The translations under genes and the position numbers were made by a program. From assembly GCF_025961225.1 (NCBI RefSeq), contig NZ_JAOQNG010000003.1, positions 558,001 to 622,000 on the forward strand: 64,000 bases of DNA, read 5' to 3'. Each line of letters starts with the position of its first letter. The first letter of the stretch is position 1. The DNA is from Azospirillum canadense. Its GTDB lineage: Bacteria; Pseudomonadota; Alphaproteobacteria; Azospirillales; Azospirillaceae. Under the pieces are notes generated by a model that was given only the letters and a program-made list of their open reading frames with translations, did not search any database and was not told the origin of the DNA. Shown here piece by piece: positions 51,828 to 62,106 of the stretch.

Positions 51828-53759
51828 TTGTGCGGAATAGCAGGCATCGTCGCCCGGAACGGTAAGCTCGACCTGAGGGCGCGCATCCGCGCCATGACCG
51901 ACGCGGTCCGCCATCGCGGCCCCGACGGAGAAGGCCACCACATCGACGGCCGAGTGGCGCTCGGCCACCGCCGGCTGGCCATCCTCGACCTGTCCGCAGC
52001 CGGCCATCAGCCGATGGTGTCGACCGACGGACGGCGCCTGATCACCTTCAACGGCGAGATCTACAATTTCCTTGAACTGCGCGCCGAACTGGAAGCGCTT
52101 GACCACCGCTTCCGCTCCCGCACGGACACCGAGGTGTTGCTCGCCGCCTATGCGGAGTGGGGAACCGAGTGCCTGTCGCGGCTCAACGGCATGTGGTCCT
52201 TCGCCATTCATGACCGCACGCGCGACCTCGTGTTTGCGGCCCGTGACCGCTTCGGCGAGAAGCCCTTCTATTACGTGCGGACCGAAGACGCTTTCGCCTT
52301 CGGCTCGGAGATCCGCCAGCTGCTGCCGTTCCTCGGCGCGGTCCGGGCCAACGCGCCCAGCGTTTCGGAGTTCCTGCTGACCGGTACGCTGGTTCAGTCA
52401 GCGGACACCTTCTTCGACGGCGTGCACAGCCTGTTGCCGGGGCATTGCCTGACCTATGACCTGAAGACCGACGCGCTGTCGATGCGCGGCTATTATGACC
52501 TCGCGCAGCGCGTGGCGGAGCCGACGGACGGCGACCCGGTTGAAGACTACCGCGAGCTGTTCGAGGAGGCGGTCCGGCTGCGCCTGCGGTCCGACGTGCG
52601 CGTCGGCACTTGCCTGAGCGGCGGGCTGGACAGCTCCAGCGTGTCGCTGCTGGCCGCGCGGATGCACCACGCGGCCAGCGGGTCACCGTTCGGCGCGATC
52701 ACCGCCGTCAGCGAGGATGAAACCAACAGCGAAGAGGGGTACGCCGCGGAGGTGGTGCGGGCCGGTGGGCTGGATTGGGTCAAGACCAAGCCGACCTACG
52801 AGGATCTCACCGAGCTGCTGCCCCTCGTCGTCCGCCACCAGGAAGAGCCGTTCCCGTCGCCGTCGATCTGCATGCAGGCGGCGGTCATGCAGGCGGCGCG
52901 CCGCGCGGGCATGGTGGTGCTGCTGGATGGGCAGGGGGCGGACGAAAGCCTGCTTGGCTATCACCGCTACTACGCGGCCTGCGCCATGGCGCTGTGGCGG
53001 CAGCAGGGCACGCTCCAGACGTTCGCCTGGATGAACCAAGTGACCCGCAACAATACGCGTGTCGGGCCGCTTCACTTGGCGGCCCTTGTGGCGCGCGACC
53101 TCCTGCCCCAGGCGCGCTACTGCCAGTACCTGCTGCGTGCCCGCCATCTGGCAGCGCGCCCGGCGATGCCCGACTGGATGTGGCGGCTGGCGCGGGGCTG
53201 TTTCGACCTGCGCGCGCTGCAGGTGCTGGAAGTCACCACGACGGGGCTGCCGGCGCTGCTGCGCTATGAGGACAAGAACGCGATGGCGTTCGGCATCGAG
53301 ACCCGCTTGCCGTTTCTCGATCACCGGCTGGTCGAGCGCGGCATCGCGCTTGGCCCCGGGCTCAAGATGCGGGACGGCTGGACCAAGTGGGTGCTGCGCA
53401 AGGCCATGGACGACGTCTTGCCCACCGACATCGCTTGGCGGCGCAACAAGATCGCCTTCGCGGCGCCGGAATCCCTCTGGCTGGCACGGCACGCCGACGT
53501 GATGACCCGCACGGTGCTGCGCTCGCCGTTGCTGGCCCGCTTCTGCAGCCGCAGGAGCTTGGCGGACCGGTACCGCCGCCTCGACCGTCGCAGCCAGTGG
53601 CGCCTCTATAGCCTGGCGCTTTGGGAGGAGGAATTCGGCGTCGTGTGCGACGAGGTCGCGGAGCCCCGCCTGCGCCCCGCGCTGGCGTGTTCAGCCGTCT
53701 TGGGGCTTGCTCTGGATGTGCTCCCGGCTGCCGCATGGACGGCGACAACCGCTTTGTAG
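51828..53759 (+). CDS. asnB: Asparagine synthase (glutamine-hydrolysing)
   Basis: A 643-residue two-domain enzyme that makes asparagine, or amidates another carboxylate, using ATP and glutamine. The N-terminal class II glutaminase domain needs Cys at position 2, so I set the start at TTG 51828 (MCGIAG), with GGGAGGG six bases upstream; the longer open frame is unlikely. Conserved parts are FNGEIYN and GMWSFAIHD. The C-terminal synthetase has the PP-loop SGGLDSSSVSLLA. In alphaproteobacteria such genes often lie in polysaccharide clusters; here both sides are IS or empty DNA, so the substrate is uncertain. Confidence 0.92.
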   Translation: MCGIAGIVARNGKLDLRARIRAMTDAVRHRGPDGEGHHIDGRVALGHRRLAILDLSAAGHQPMVSTDGRRLITFNGEIYNFLELRAELEALDHRFRSRTDTEVLLAAYAEWGTECLSRLNGMWSFAIHDRTRDLVFAARDRFGEKPFYYVRTEDAFAFGSEIRQLLPFLGAVRANAPSVSEFLLTGTLVQSADTFFDGVHSLLPGHCLTYDLKTDALSMRGYYDLAQRVAEPTDGDPVEDYRELFEEAVRLRLRSDVRVGTCLSGGLDSSSVSLLAARMHHAASGSPFGAITAVSEDETNSEEGYAAEVVRAGGLDWVKTKPTYEDLTELLPLVVRHQEEPFPSPSICMQAAVMQAARRAGMVVLLDGQGADESLLGYHRYYAACAMALWRQQGTLQTFAWMNQVTRNNTRVGPLHLAALVARDLLPQARYCQYLLRARHLAARPAMPDWMWRLARGCFDLRALQVLEVTTTGLPALLRYEDKNAMAFGIETRLPFLDHRLVERGIALGPGLKMRDGWTKWVLRKAMDDVLPTDIAWRRNKIAFAAPESLWLARHADVMTRTVLRSPLLARFCSRRSLADRYRRLDRRSQWRLYSLALWEEEFGVVCDEVAEPRLRPALACSAVLGLALDVLPAAAWTATTAL

Positions 53760-54076
53760 CGTTCGCGCCGACGAGGGATGAGCTGTCGCAGGACGGTGCC
53801 TTGCGCAAGAGGGCTCCCGTGTTGGACGCCAATCGGCGTACTCTTACGCTGACGCTTTGGGCGTTGAGCAGGCGGAGCGCCGCGCCGGTCCAACAGAATG
53901 TCGAGCGGCGTCCACAGGGAGCGCCGCCCTTGACACGACTTCCGATTGGGCGGCCGCTCTCTATTAGAGGTTGCCGCCGAGTGGATCGTCGCCGCATGAC
54001 CACTGGTCCAATCGGATGTTTCCCGATACGCTATGAACGCCCCAAGGATTGAGGCCTTGGTAGCAGAATCACCTTG
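53760..54076. other. Stretch without a recognised gene
   Basis: About 315 bp between asnB and a strong terminator. Short open frames have no start signal or family match. The far terminator raises the possibility of a small RNA here or a long 3' untranslated region. Confidence 0.35.
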
Positions 54077-54108
54077 GCCCGCCGTCGTCTCAGTCACGGC
54101 GGGCTTTT
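54077..54108 (+). terminator. Rho-independent terminator
   Basis: A perfect 9-bp stem, GCCCGCCGT with ACGGCGGGC across a 10-base loop, followed by TTTTCG. No protein gene stops close upstream; asnB ends about 320 bases before. The stretch 54109-54379 has no gene. Confidence 0.75.
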
Positions 54109-54379
54109 CGTGTGAGCCTCCCAGTCACGTCCCGTTGAATCGCGCGAGCAGACTGCGACGTCGTCGCCGGCCCCTGGACCGTACCCGACAACGTGTTTCC
54201 TTTTCTCCCGTAACGCCGACCGCGGCCATCGACGAGATAGGAAACAGCCGACTGCGGCACAGGCCTCGCGCCAGGTGTATCTTCGCCGTCCAACGTTGTT
54301 CACCGGCATTGGGCGAGAAGGGCCGGTCGCCACCGGCCGTGACACGCCTCACAGGCAGATGATGGACCAACGGCCGATA

Positions 54380-54883
54380 TCAGGGCCGGGCTCGCTCCAT
54401 TGCCATGTCGTCGCGGGCTCCCTCGGCTGTGGCGTTCTCCGGCACCGGTGATTCCAGGATCTGCTTAAGGCGGCGCACGGCCGATTGCGCTTCCCGGCGC
54501 ATCCGCCGGCGCATCAGGACGACGTCGAGCACGGCGAGCCAGGGTGTCGCCACCGTGTAGGCCAGGTCGCGCACGAACACCGTCTCCTCGCCGCGTTCGG
54601 CCAGTCGGTACGTGATGCTGGCCTGGCCCTCGGCATTGGCCGCCTCGATGCTCCAGAGGGTGGGGGCATCACACCCGGTGACGCGCCAAATGGCGCGGCC
54701 GGGCCGGCCGGCCACGACGAAGTCCTCCACGACCTCCTCGCCGGAACGGAGCGAATGCCCGGCCTCACCGGACACCGACCGCGAGGCGGGATGCCACGCC
54801 GGCCAGTTCGCCGGCGTGGTGACGTAGTCGAACACCAAGGCGATCGGGCGACGGATGGTGACCGTGGTGACGATCCGGGTCAT
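54380..54883 (-). CDS. SRPBCC-fold (polyketide cyclase/dehydrase-like) protein
   Basis: A 167-residue START-like protein: IRRPIALVFDYVTTPANWPAWHPASRSVSG at the N-terminus, WSIEAANAEGQASITYRL in the sheet and a long C-terminal helix with MRRRMRREAQSAVRRLKQILE. This helix-grip fold binds hydrophobic ligands. The start is the ATG at 54883; the longer open frame upstream overlaps a SnoaL pseudogene in another frame. The ribosome site is weak. It is probably cotranscribed with the SnoaL gene. Confidence 0.8.
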   Translation of the reverse strand: MTRIVTTVTIRRPIALVFDYVTTPANWPAWHPASRSVSGEAGHSLRSGEEVVEDFVVAGRPGRAIWRVTGCDAPTLWSIEAANAEGQASITYRLAERGEETVFVRDLAYTVATPWLAVLDVVLMRRRMRREAQSAVRRLKQILESPVPENATAEGARDDMAMERARP

Positions 54884-54903
54884 GCAGCACCCAATCAACG
54901 CGT

Positions 54904-55338
54904 GTGAAGCCGTTTCGCCGGCCGGGCTCAGTATGGCGGCGGAGGTCCGTCCCGGTCCGACCGCCGGGAGATCGGTGTTGCGGATGCCCGCGGCGACGCG
55001 CCAGCCCTCACCGGTGCGCGTCCGGACCACAAGGGACTTGCCGCGGTCCGTCAGTCGTCCGACGTCCTGGTTGGACTTCCTTCTCCACGGCCATATCGGC
55101 CTCCCCCGCCACACCGATGCGGGCAGGACCGAACGTCGGGAACAGGTTGGGGCAGGGCGAAGAGCGGCGTCCAGGCCGCCACGATCACATCGCGCCCGAC
55201 CCAGGCCTCGGCGTTGGGCAGCATGAAGGAGGCGTCGGGCGTGTCGAGGGCGGCGATGCCGGCCCCATCGTGGGCGCGGACTTCGGTCAACCAATTCTCG
55301 ACGATGGCACGGATTTGCCGATCGGCTTCGGCGGTCAT
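54904..55338 (-). pseudogene. SnoaL/DUF4440-type protein with two frameshifts
   Basis: The frame begins well (GGGGAGGCAGCC before the ATG; IRAIVENWLTEVRAHDGAGIAALDTPDASFMLPNAEAWVG), then continues in a second frame (RTFGPARIGVAGEADMAVEKE) and a third (GRLTDRGKSLVVRTRTGEGWRVAAGIRNTD). The three parts form a normal SnoaL-fold sequence, so two indels near 55070 and 55130 disrupt it. It sits directly upstream of the SRPBCC gene. Confidence 0.72.
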
Positions 55339-55726
55339 GGCTGCCTCCCCTTGGTCGGGCTTGGATGATCCTTCGGCCGCAACGGGGACGTAAGCAGCGG
55401 ACCCGCGGCATCGGATCGCTGCATACCAGTTCCTCCCCAGCGGTTGCGGCCTTCGTGCACCGCGTGTTGGCGATCATTACGTCAGCCAAACTTTGCCGGA
55501 TCAATACGGAACTCAGTGCAATCGGGGTACATCTCACCGATCTCCAGTCCCTCGACCATGCAGGCGGCAGATCCGCTTCAAAGCCCACTGTGCTTTTCGC
55601 GCCAGCCGAGGCCGTGTCCCGGTACGTGGTGTCCGAGGCGTGCGGCTGGCCGGCCGGGGCTGTGATGCCGACCGCTTTGGTGCGAACGTCACCGCCTTTC
55701 GAGGCGATCGACCAACTCAGCCCGCT
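55339..55726. other. Stretch with a short IS256-end-like sequence
   Basis: About 390 bp. CGTGGTGTCCGAGGCGTG at 55625-55642 and the following bases resemble the inner left end of the two IS256 elements (CGTGGTGTCTGAGGCGTG). No transposase is attached. No gene is supported. Confidence 0.4.
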
Positions 55727-57826
55727 TTACAACACCGTGTCTGCCGCTGCCTTCCAGGCCGGGCGGCTGTGAGGCTTTACGACTTCCGGATCGAACGCCA
55801 GGATCCAGCGCACACCATCCGGCTCGAAGAGAAGCTGGGAGCTGCCGTTGAGTTGGACCCCGATGAGCCGGTCGAGAAGGCGACAGCCAAAGCCTCGGTG
55901 CTGGGGCGGCACGACAGCAGGGCCGTCGGACTCCTTCCAACCGAGCTGATAGTCGTGGTCCAGTGCCATGACCCGGATGTCGACCCGGCCCTGTGGTCCG
56001 GCAAGGCTTCCATATTTCGCGGCGTTCGCTGCCAACTCGTGGATCACGATCGCCAAGGACAGTGCGGTTTCCGGCCCCACCACGAGATCATCGCCTCGCA
56101 CATCGAAACGTTCCGGGTCCGACACGCCAAACGGTTTCAACATCCCGCGAATGAGATCGAGCAACCCCACACCGGACCATTGCGTCGCGTTGAGAAGATC
56201 ATGCGCGCGGGACAGCGCCATGAGGCGGTCTTCAAACGCGCCGAGGTACTGGTTCATATCACTCTGGCCGACCGCTGCCTGACGAGCGAGGGATTGCACG
56301 TTCGCCAAATTGTTCCGAACGCGGTGGTTGAGTTCTTTGATCAGCAACCGCAGGCTTTCCATGGAGCGCTTTTGCTCCGACACATCACGGATGATGCGGA
56401 TTGCGTACTTGGGGTGGCCAGCTGCATCGCGCACCATCGAGCAGGTCACTTCGATCCAGAACTCCTCTCCATTCTTCCGGATGTACCGTTTTTCCAGTCT
56501 GTAACTGGCGCGTTCCCCAGCCCAAAGCTGCTGGTACAACTCACGCTGCTGTTCACGGAACGCCGGGTGTGTGAGCCGGTACAGATCGAGCTGGAGCAGT
56601 TCATCGACGTTGTAGCCGGTCAGCGCCGCCATGCATGTGTTCACGCGCAGGAAGCGCCCCTGTTGATCCGTTTCGGCAATCCCGACCGGGGCGTGCTCAT
56701 AGGTCGCTCGCAGGCGCTCCTCACTGTCACGAACACGCGCCAAGGCCTCGTCCCGCTCCCTCTCGCGGGTGGCCAAGAGCGATGCGACGCGGTCGAGTTC
56801 GATGATGCCCGAGACGAATTGAGCCGGATGCGGTCCTCGCCGCATCGGCAGTTCTGCGAGCCGATACAGTGGCCGGGTGATGCCGCGGGCGACCCGCGCC
56901 GCCAGCAGCAGGCCGACCAGAAGCACCCCCGCCGCCGCCGCGGCGACCAGCCCCGCCAGACTGCGGAACGGCGTTACCACCGTCTCGCGGGGAACCCCTA
57001 CGACGACGCTCCAACCGGTCAAGGTGGAGCGGACAAAGTTGCCATAAACGGCCCGCCCTTCGAGATCGACCGCCTCATACCACGCCTCCTCGTCCGCTCT
57101 CGCCGACGGCTCGGTCATTCTCGGATTTCCGGGCTGGCCGATGAAGCGGGCGGCGTCGCGGGAACGCGCGGCAATGATGCCCTTGCGGTCGCGCACGGCC
57201 ACCGTCCACTCCGGCGGAAAGTTTTGGCTCCGGATCACCTTCCCAAGCGCCTCGGGCGTGATGCCCATCGCGAGCACATAGGTCAAGCGCCCCACCACGA
57301 ACACAGGCACCTCGACCGACAGAATCGGACGCTGTTGGACCGCGGCGATGGTCAGGTCAGAGATCTGCGGCCGGCCGGTCGCTACGACGCGGTTCAAGGT
57401 TTCCAGGTCGGTCCGCCGTGGCAGAGGCTCTCCAAAGGCGAGGTTGGTGGTGACGAGCTGCTGGCCGGTGGTGTCGAGCAGCACGATACCGACCCCGCGC
57501 TTTTTCACCGCTTCCATGATCTGCGCATGGAACGAGCGCAGGTCGCCCTGCTGCAACGCCGGCGAGGTCGCCAGCACCTCCAAGGAGACCTCGGTTTCGG
57601 AAATGTACCGATCCACCGCCTGCGACAGAGCGTCGACGCGTTCACGCACTTGGTCCTGGAGGATTCGGCTTTGGGCTTGCACAAACTGATAGCTCAGCAC
57701 CCCCGCAAACGCTGCCAGCGGCAGCGCACAGGCCAGCACCAACAGCATGAGCCGCGTGCGCAGAGAGGTACCGGCCGTGACCTTACCAGACAACCCGAAG
57801 CCCTCGGTGGTTTCGACTCTCAACAT
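55727..57826 (-). CDS. Membrane-bound HWE-family sensor histidine kinase
   Basis: A 699-residue kinase. TM1 (LMLLVLACALPLAAFAGVL, about 26-46) and TM2 (LAGLVAAAAAGVLLVGLLLAA, about 285-310) bracket a periplasmic Cache-like sensor. A HAMP-like stretch and one PAS domain (about 370-490; IGETDQQGRF-like IAETDQQGRFLRVN) follow. The kinase core has the phospho-His in IKELNHRVRNNLANVQSLA, N-box IHELAANAAKYGSL and the W-x-E of LGWKESDG, hallmarks of the HWE class. No receiver is fused. Such kinases often act in general stress or chemotaxis-like circuits; its partner is unknown. Confidence 0.9.
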   Translation of the reverse strand: MLRVETTEGFGLSGKVTAGTSLRTRLMLLVLACALPLAAFAGVLSYQFVQAQSRILQDQVRERVDALSQAVDRYISETEVSLEVLATSPALQQGDLRSFHAQIMEAVKKRGVGIVLLDTTGQQLVTTNLAFGEPLPRRTDLETLNRVVATGRPQISDLTIAAVQQRPILSVEVPVFVVGRLTYVLAMGITPEALGKVIRSQNFPPEWTVAVRDRKGIIAARSRDAARFIGQPGNPRMTEPSARADEEAWYEAVDLEGRAVYGNFVRSTLTGWSVVVGVPRETVVTPFRSLAGLVAAAAAGVLLVGLLLAARVARGITRPLYRLAELPMRRGPHPAQFVSGIIELDRVASLLATRERERDEALARVRDSEERLRATYEHAPVGIAETDQQGRFLRVNTCMAALTGYNVDELLQLDLYRLTHPAFREQQRELYQQLWAGERASYRLEKRYIRKNGEEFWIEVTCSMVRDAAGHPKYAIRIIRDVSEQKRSMESLRLLIKELNHRVRNNLANVQSLARQAAVGQSDMNQYLGAFEDRLMALSRAHDLLNATQWSGVGLLDLIRGMLKPFGVSDPERFDVRGDDLVVGPETALSLAIVIHELAANAAKYGSLAGPQGRVDIRVMALDHDYQLGWKESDGPAVVPPQHRGFGCRLLDRLIGVQLNGSSQLLFEPDGVRWILAFDPEVVKPHSRPAWKAAADTVL

Positions 57827-58033
57827 ACAGCAACCGCGCTTACTGGAGCCACCACGTCAGCCATGGGACAAATACAACCTGTAGTTCGAGTGCTTCAAGT
57901 TACTCCGCTCCCAAAGCGAGCGTTGCACGACAGCAACATTACTCAGCGGCCGCGGGCTTCAATCAACGACTTTGCGGCTAGTTCTTTCGGCTAAAGTTGC
58001 CGGGCCAAGCGTCTGCGTTTGGAAAGCTTCTGT
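57827..58033. other. Intergenic stretch
   Basis: About 205 bp with AT-richer parts. It should hold the promoter of the HWE kinase; no gene is seen. Confidence 0.4.
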
Positions 58034-58837
58034 TCAACGCGCTACGGGTGGGTCGCGGTCGGTCGGCACACCAGCCAGGAATCGATAGAAGGCGACGGCG
58101 CGATTCACATAGAATCGTTCATGCCCGCCAGCGAGGCGGCTTGCCCCAGCGCCGGCGCGGAGCAAGCCGTAATAGGCCCACGTGTCCGATGATCGACGTT
58201 CCAGGGAATGGAAGGATTGGAGATCGCCCGGCCCGAACAGGGTGATCACGAACAAGTCGATCGGGCTGACATTCTCGACGGTGAACCGGACCGCATTGGG
58301 CCCGGCCTCCAGCACACGGATGCGGAAGGTCACGGGGCCGGAGGAGCGGCTGTCCGTCTGAACAAAGAACAGGTCGCGGCCCGCGCTGATGTCGGCTGGC
58401 GTGAAGTCCCGTCGCGGGGCTCCCCCCGGCCCGCTCAGGGCGGTGGCCGAGGTCACCAGCGGCTGCCAGGCTTCGTCGCTGACGGACCAGTACCGCACGC
58501 CGGTCAACGTGGAGATCGCTCCGACACGCGCAATCAGCCCGTCCGGTCTGCCTCCCAGCCCCGGGACCGCGGTGCGGAAGGTCGCGGCAACGGTGACAAG
58601 CACTCGGTCGCGGTCAGCGCTCCCTCCCGTGCATGGTGGCGGCTCCCAGTTCCTTTGCGGTGCATTCTCACTCCAGACGCGCACCGATGGCGGCTGGCCG
58701 GGTGGCGCATAGGCTGGCACGGGCACCTCCTCGCAGGGAAGGACGGGCACGGTTTGCGCCTGAGCGGAAGGGAAAAGTGGCATGACCATGAGCATGAGGG
58801 GAAAAACAGCCATCAATGCTCGCCGCACATCGCGCAT
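58034..58837 (-). CDS. Exported DUF6675-like protein
   Basis: A 267-residue periplasmic protein with a signal peptide (RRALMAVFPLMLMVMPLFPSAQAQ). I chose ATG 58837, with GAGG eight bases upstream, over an upstream ATG. The middle (GLIARVGAISTLTGVRYWSVSDEAWQ, DFTPADISAGRDLFFVQTD, VTFRIRVLEAGPNAVRFTVEN, SSDTWAYYGLLRAG) resembles a family annotated as DUF6675. The function is unknown. Two Cys residues (PCEEVP and PPCTGG) may form a disulphide. It lies between two sensor kinases. Confidence 0.75.
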   Translation of the reverse strand: MRDVRRALMAVFPLMLMVMPLFPSAQAQTVPVLPCEEVPVPAYAPPGQPPSVRVWSENAPQRNWEPPPCTGGSADRDRVLVTVAATFRTAVPGLGGRPDGLIARVGAISTLTGVRYWSVSDEAWQPLVTSATALSGPGGAPRRDFTPADISAGRDLFFVQTDSRSSGPVTFRIRVLEAGPNAVRFTVENVSPIDLFVITLFGPGDLQSFHSLERRSSDTWAYYGLLRAGAGASRLAGGHERFYVNRAVAFYRFLAGVPTDRDPPVAR

Positions 58838-59205
58838 CGGAAGGCCTCGCCGGAGCTTATGGTGACACGCTGAAAGCGAAAATCGGCAATACAACGCGTG
58901 GCCAGCTCCGTTGGGCACATGGACCGTCATGGCTACCGCGGTGGCCGGTCAGATTGATCAGATGACTGGGTGGTCGTCCCCGTCCGCCGGACGATCCCAG
59001 CCGACCAGCGGGGTCCCGCGGCGAAACCCACCCGGGGGCCGGACCGCGGCGGTTGCGCCAAGCTCTGCACGGAGGGGCCCACCACTCCGTCGGTCGTGGT
59101 CGCTTCCCAACCCTGAGGCGGACGCGACCGTGACGAGATGTGCACCATTCGGTTGTTTGCACAGTGCCAAAACAATCGGCCCGCCGCCATCCATCCTGGG
59201 TGCCC
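58838..59205. other. Intergenic stretch
   Basis: About 370 bp between divergent genes with no supported gene. It should hold the promoters of both neighbours. Confidence 0.4.
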
Positions 59206-62106
59206 ATGAGCCTTCTTCACCGCCTGACGCTTTTGGTGCTGCTGGTTTTGCTGCCCACCGTGGGCATCGAGGTGTGGAACCAGGTCGAACTGCGCCACGC
59301 GCGGGAAGCCGACGTCCATCAGCAGGCCGCCCGCACGCTGGCGCTGGTCGAAGCCGAGCACGTCCGGCTCGTTGAAGGCATCCGCCAGATCATGCTGACG
59401 CTGAGGCAAACCCGGCCGGTGCGCGACCACGACTTTTCCACCTGTCAGAGCCTGCTGGACCGGCTGCGGTCCGATTACCCGGAGTATCTCGACGTCTACG
59501 TCATAGACCAGGCCGGGGTCGTCCGCTGCGCCACCGACACGCGCAGCCTCGGTATCTCCGGAGCCGATCGGCCTCACGTGCGGCGTGCCCTGGAGACACA
59601 AGACTTCGTCGTCGGCGAGTACGTGGTTCGGCGCTCGGATCAGAAGCCGGTCCTGCCCTTCGCGCTGCCCTACCACGGCGCCGACGACCGCCCCGCCGGA
59701 GTGTTGGTCGGCGCGCTCGACATCCGCTGGCTTGAGCAATACCTCGCCCACGCGCCTCTGCCGCCGAACACGTCCGTCACCATGATCGACCGGAGCGGCA
59801 TCGTCGTAGCGCGTGCCCCGGAGCGTCCAGGCGTTGTCGGTCACGGGGCCCCGGAATCGTATCGGCCGCTTCTTGAGGCGCATGAGCCCGGCACGGCGGA
59901 CATGCTCGGTCTCGACGGGGTGCCGCGCATCATGGCGTACTCGCCCTTCACGACCGGGCAGAAGGGGCTGCTGATCACCGTCGGGATCGACCGGGCGGTG
60001 GCGTTTCAGGGCATCGACGATGCCATGGTGCGCTCGCTGGCGCTCGCCGCGGTCGTGCTGGCGCTGAGCTTGCTGGCGGCCTGGTGGGGCGGTCGGCATT
60101 ACCTGCACCGGCCGATCGCCGCGTTGATGGACGTGACGCGCCGGTGGCGGAACGGCGACCAAGGAGCCCGAGCGGGCCTGCGTGGCCGCTCGGAGATTGC
60201 AGGCCTTGGGCAAGCCTTCGACGCCATGGCCGATGATGTCGAGCGCCACGCCCGCGAGCGTGAGCACGCGCTGGCGGAGACCCGCCAGGCCGAGGCACGG
60301 CTGCGCGCCATCGTCGACACCGCGGTCGACGCGATGGTGGTCATCGACGAAGCGGGGATCATCCAGTCGTTCAACCCCGCGGCCCAGCACATCTTCGGCT
60401 ATGCCCCCGAGGACGCCGTTGGGAACAACATGAAGATGCTGATGCCGGAGCCCGACCGCACCCGGCACGACGGCTACATCGGCAACTACCAACGCACCGG
60501 CGAGCGCAAGATCATCGGCATCGGCCGCCAGGTGGTGGGACGCCGCAAGGATGGCTCGACGTTCCCTCTCGAACTGGCCATCGCCGAGTGGCGCGTGGAT
60601 GGGCAACGCTTCTTCACCGGCATCATGCGCGACGTCACCGAACGCCACGAGGCCGAACACCGCCTCCAACGCAGCAACACGCTGCTGGAGACGATCATCG
60701 AGGGCATTCCGGATCCCGTCTTCGTCAAGGACCGCGAGGGACGCTTTCTGGTCGTCAACGAGGGCACCTGCCGCCTGTTCGACAACGACCGGAGCCAACT
60801 TCTCGGCGCGCGCGACCGCGACTTCTCCCCGCTCGACGTCGCCGCGCGCATCGAGGCCATGGACCAGCACACCATGCAGACCGGCGAGGTCACGGTGCTC
60901 GAGGAGGAGGTCTTCGACTTGAAGCGCCAGGAACGGCGCTTCTACCTGAGCACCAAGGCGCCGCTGTGCGATGCCGCCGGGACCGTCATTGGTCTGGTCG
61001 GCATCGGCCGCGACATCACCGAGCGCAAGTTCGCGGAGGACGACCTGCGGGCGGCGAAGTCCGAGGCCGAACGGGCCAACGTGGCCAAATCCAAGTTCCT
61101 TGCCGCCGCCAGCCACGACCTGCGCCAGCCGGTGCAGTCGCTGGTGTTGTTCCTCGGTGTCTTGAAAGAGCGTTTGGCCGGAACGCCGTCGGCGGACATG
61201 CTCGTCGCCATGGAGCAGGCGCTGGACGGGCTGCGCATGTTGCTGAACGGGCTGCTCGACGTCTCGCGGCTCGACGCCGGGCTTGTCGTTGCCAATCCTC
61301 TGGCGATGCCGGTCAGCCCGCTCCTCTCCCGCCTGGCGGCGGAGTACGAGCCGCGGGCGAACGGCAAGGGGCTGAGCTTCCGCATCGTGGACAGCGACGC
61401 CGTGGTGCACAGCGACCCGATCCTGCTGGAGCGCATGCTGCGGAATCTGGTGGAGAACGCCGTGCGCTACACGGAGCGTGGCGGTGTGCTGGTGGGAGCG
61501 CGGCGCCGCGGTGACCGGCTGCGCATCGAGGTGGTCGACACCGGCATCGGCATCGCCCCGGAGCGACAGGACGAGGTCTTCGAGGAATTCTTCCAGGTCG
61601 GGAACCCGGAGCGCGACCGCGGCAAAGGGCTGGGGCTGGGGTTGGCGGTGGTGCGGCGCCTGGCCCGCCTGCTTGGGCATGACATCAAGGTGCACTCGAT
61701 TCTCCGGAGCGGCTCGACCTTCACCATCGAGGTCCCGGTGGCCAGCCCGACGCCGCTCGCCGTCGCGACGGAGCCGTCCGCTTCCGCCGCCGCTGGCGGC
61801 TTGGTGCTGGTGGTGGATGACGAGGAACTCGTCCGCTTTGGGCTCCAGGCCATGGTTGAGGGCTGGGGCTACCGAGTGCTGGCTGCGGGCTCTCTGGCGG
61901 AGGCGCTTCAGGTCCTGGGCGGCGGGGAGCCGCCGGACGTCCTTCTGGCGGATTACCGGCTGCGCGCCGCAGAGACCGGACTCGACGTCATCCGGGCGGT
62001 GCATGGGCATCTGGGCGCCCGCATCCCGGCCGCCATCGTCACCGGCGACACCGCTCCCGAGCGCCTCGCCGAGATCGCGTCCCACCGCGTGGTGTCTGAG
62101 GCGTGA
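59206..62106 (+). pseudogene. Membrane hybrid histidine kinase cut by IS256 in its receiver
   Basis: Up to the insertion the kinase has 956 residues: TM1 (LTLLVLLVLLPTVGI), a double-Cache-like periplasmic sensor (about 25-270), TM2 (LALAAVVLALSLLAAWW), HAMP, two PAS domains (about 360-490 and 490-610), HisKA (FLAAASHDLRQP), HATPase (DTGIGIAPERQ, GLGLGLAVV) and the start of a receiver (VVDDEELV, LLADYRL). After TAPERLAE the IS adds IASHRVVSEA and a stop. The lost rest of the receiver, AQAGGYRLLHKPVAAG onward, stands at 63507-63672. The kinase core could still be made, but the receiver lacks its Lys. Confidence 0.88.

Noticed and set aside
55493..57994. An 833-residue plus-strand frame over the HWE kinase
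   Set aside because: No domain is recognised; the minus frame has all kinase motifs.
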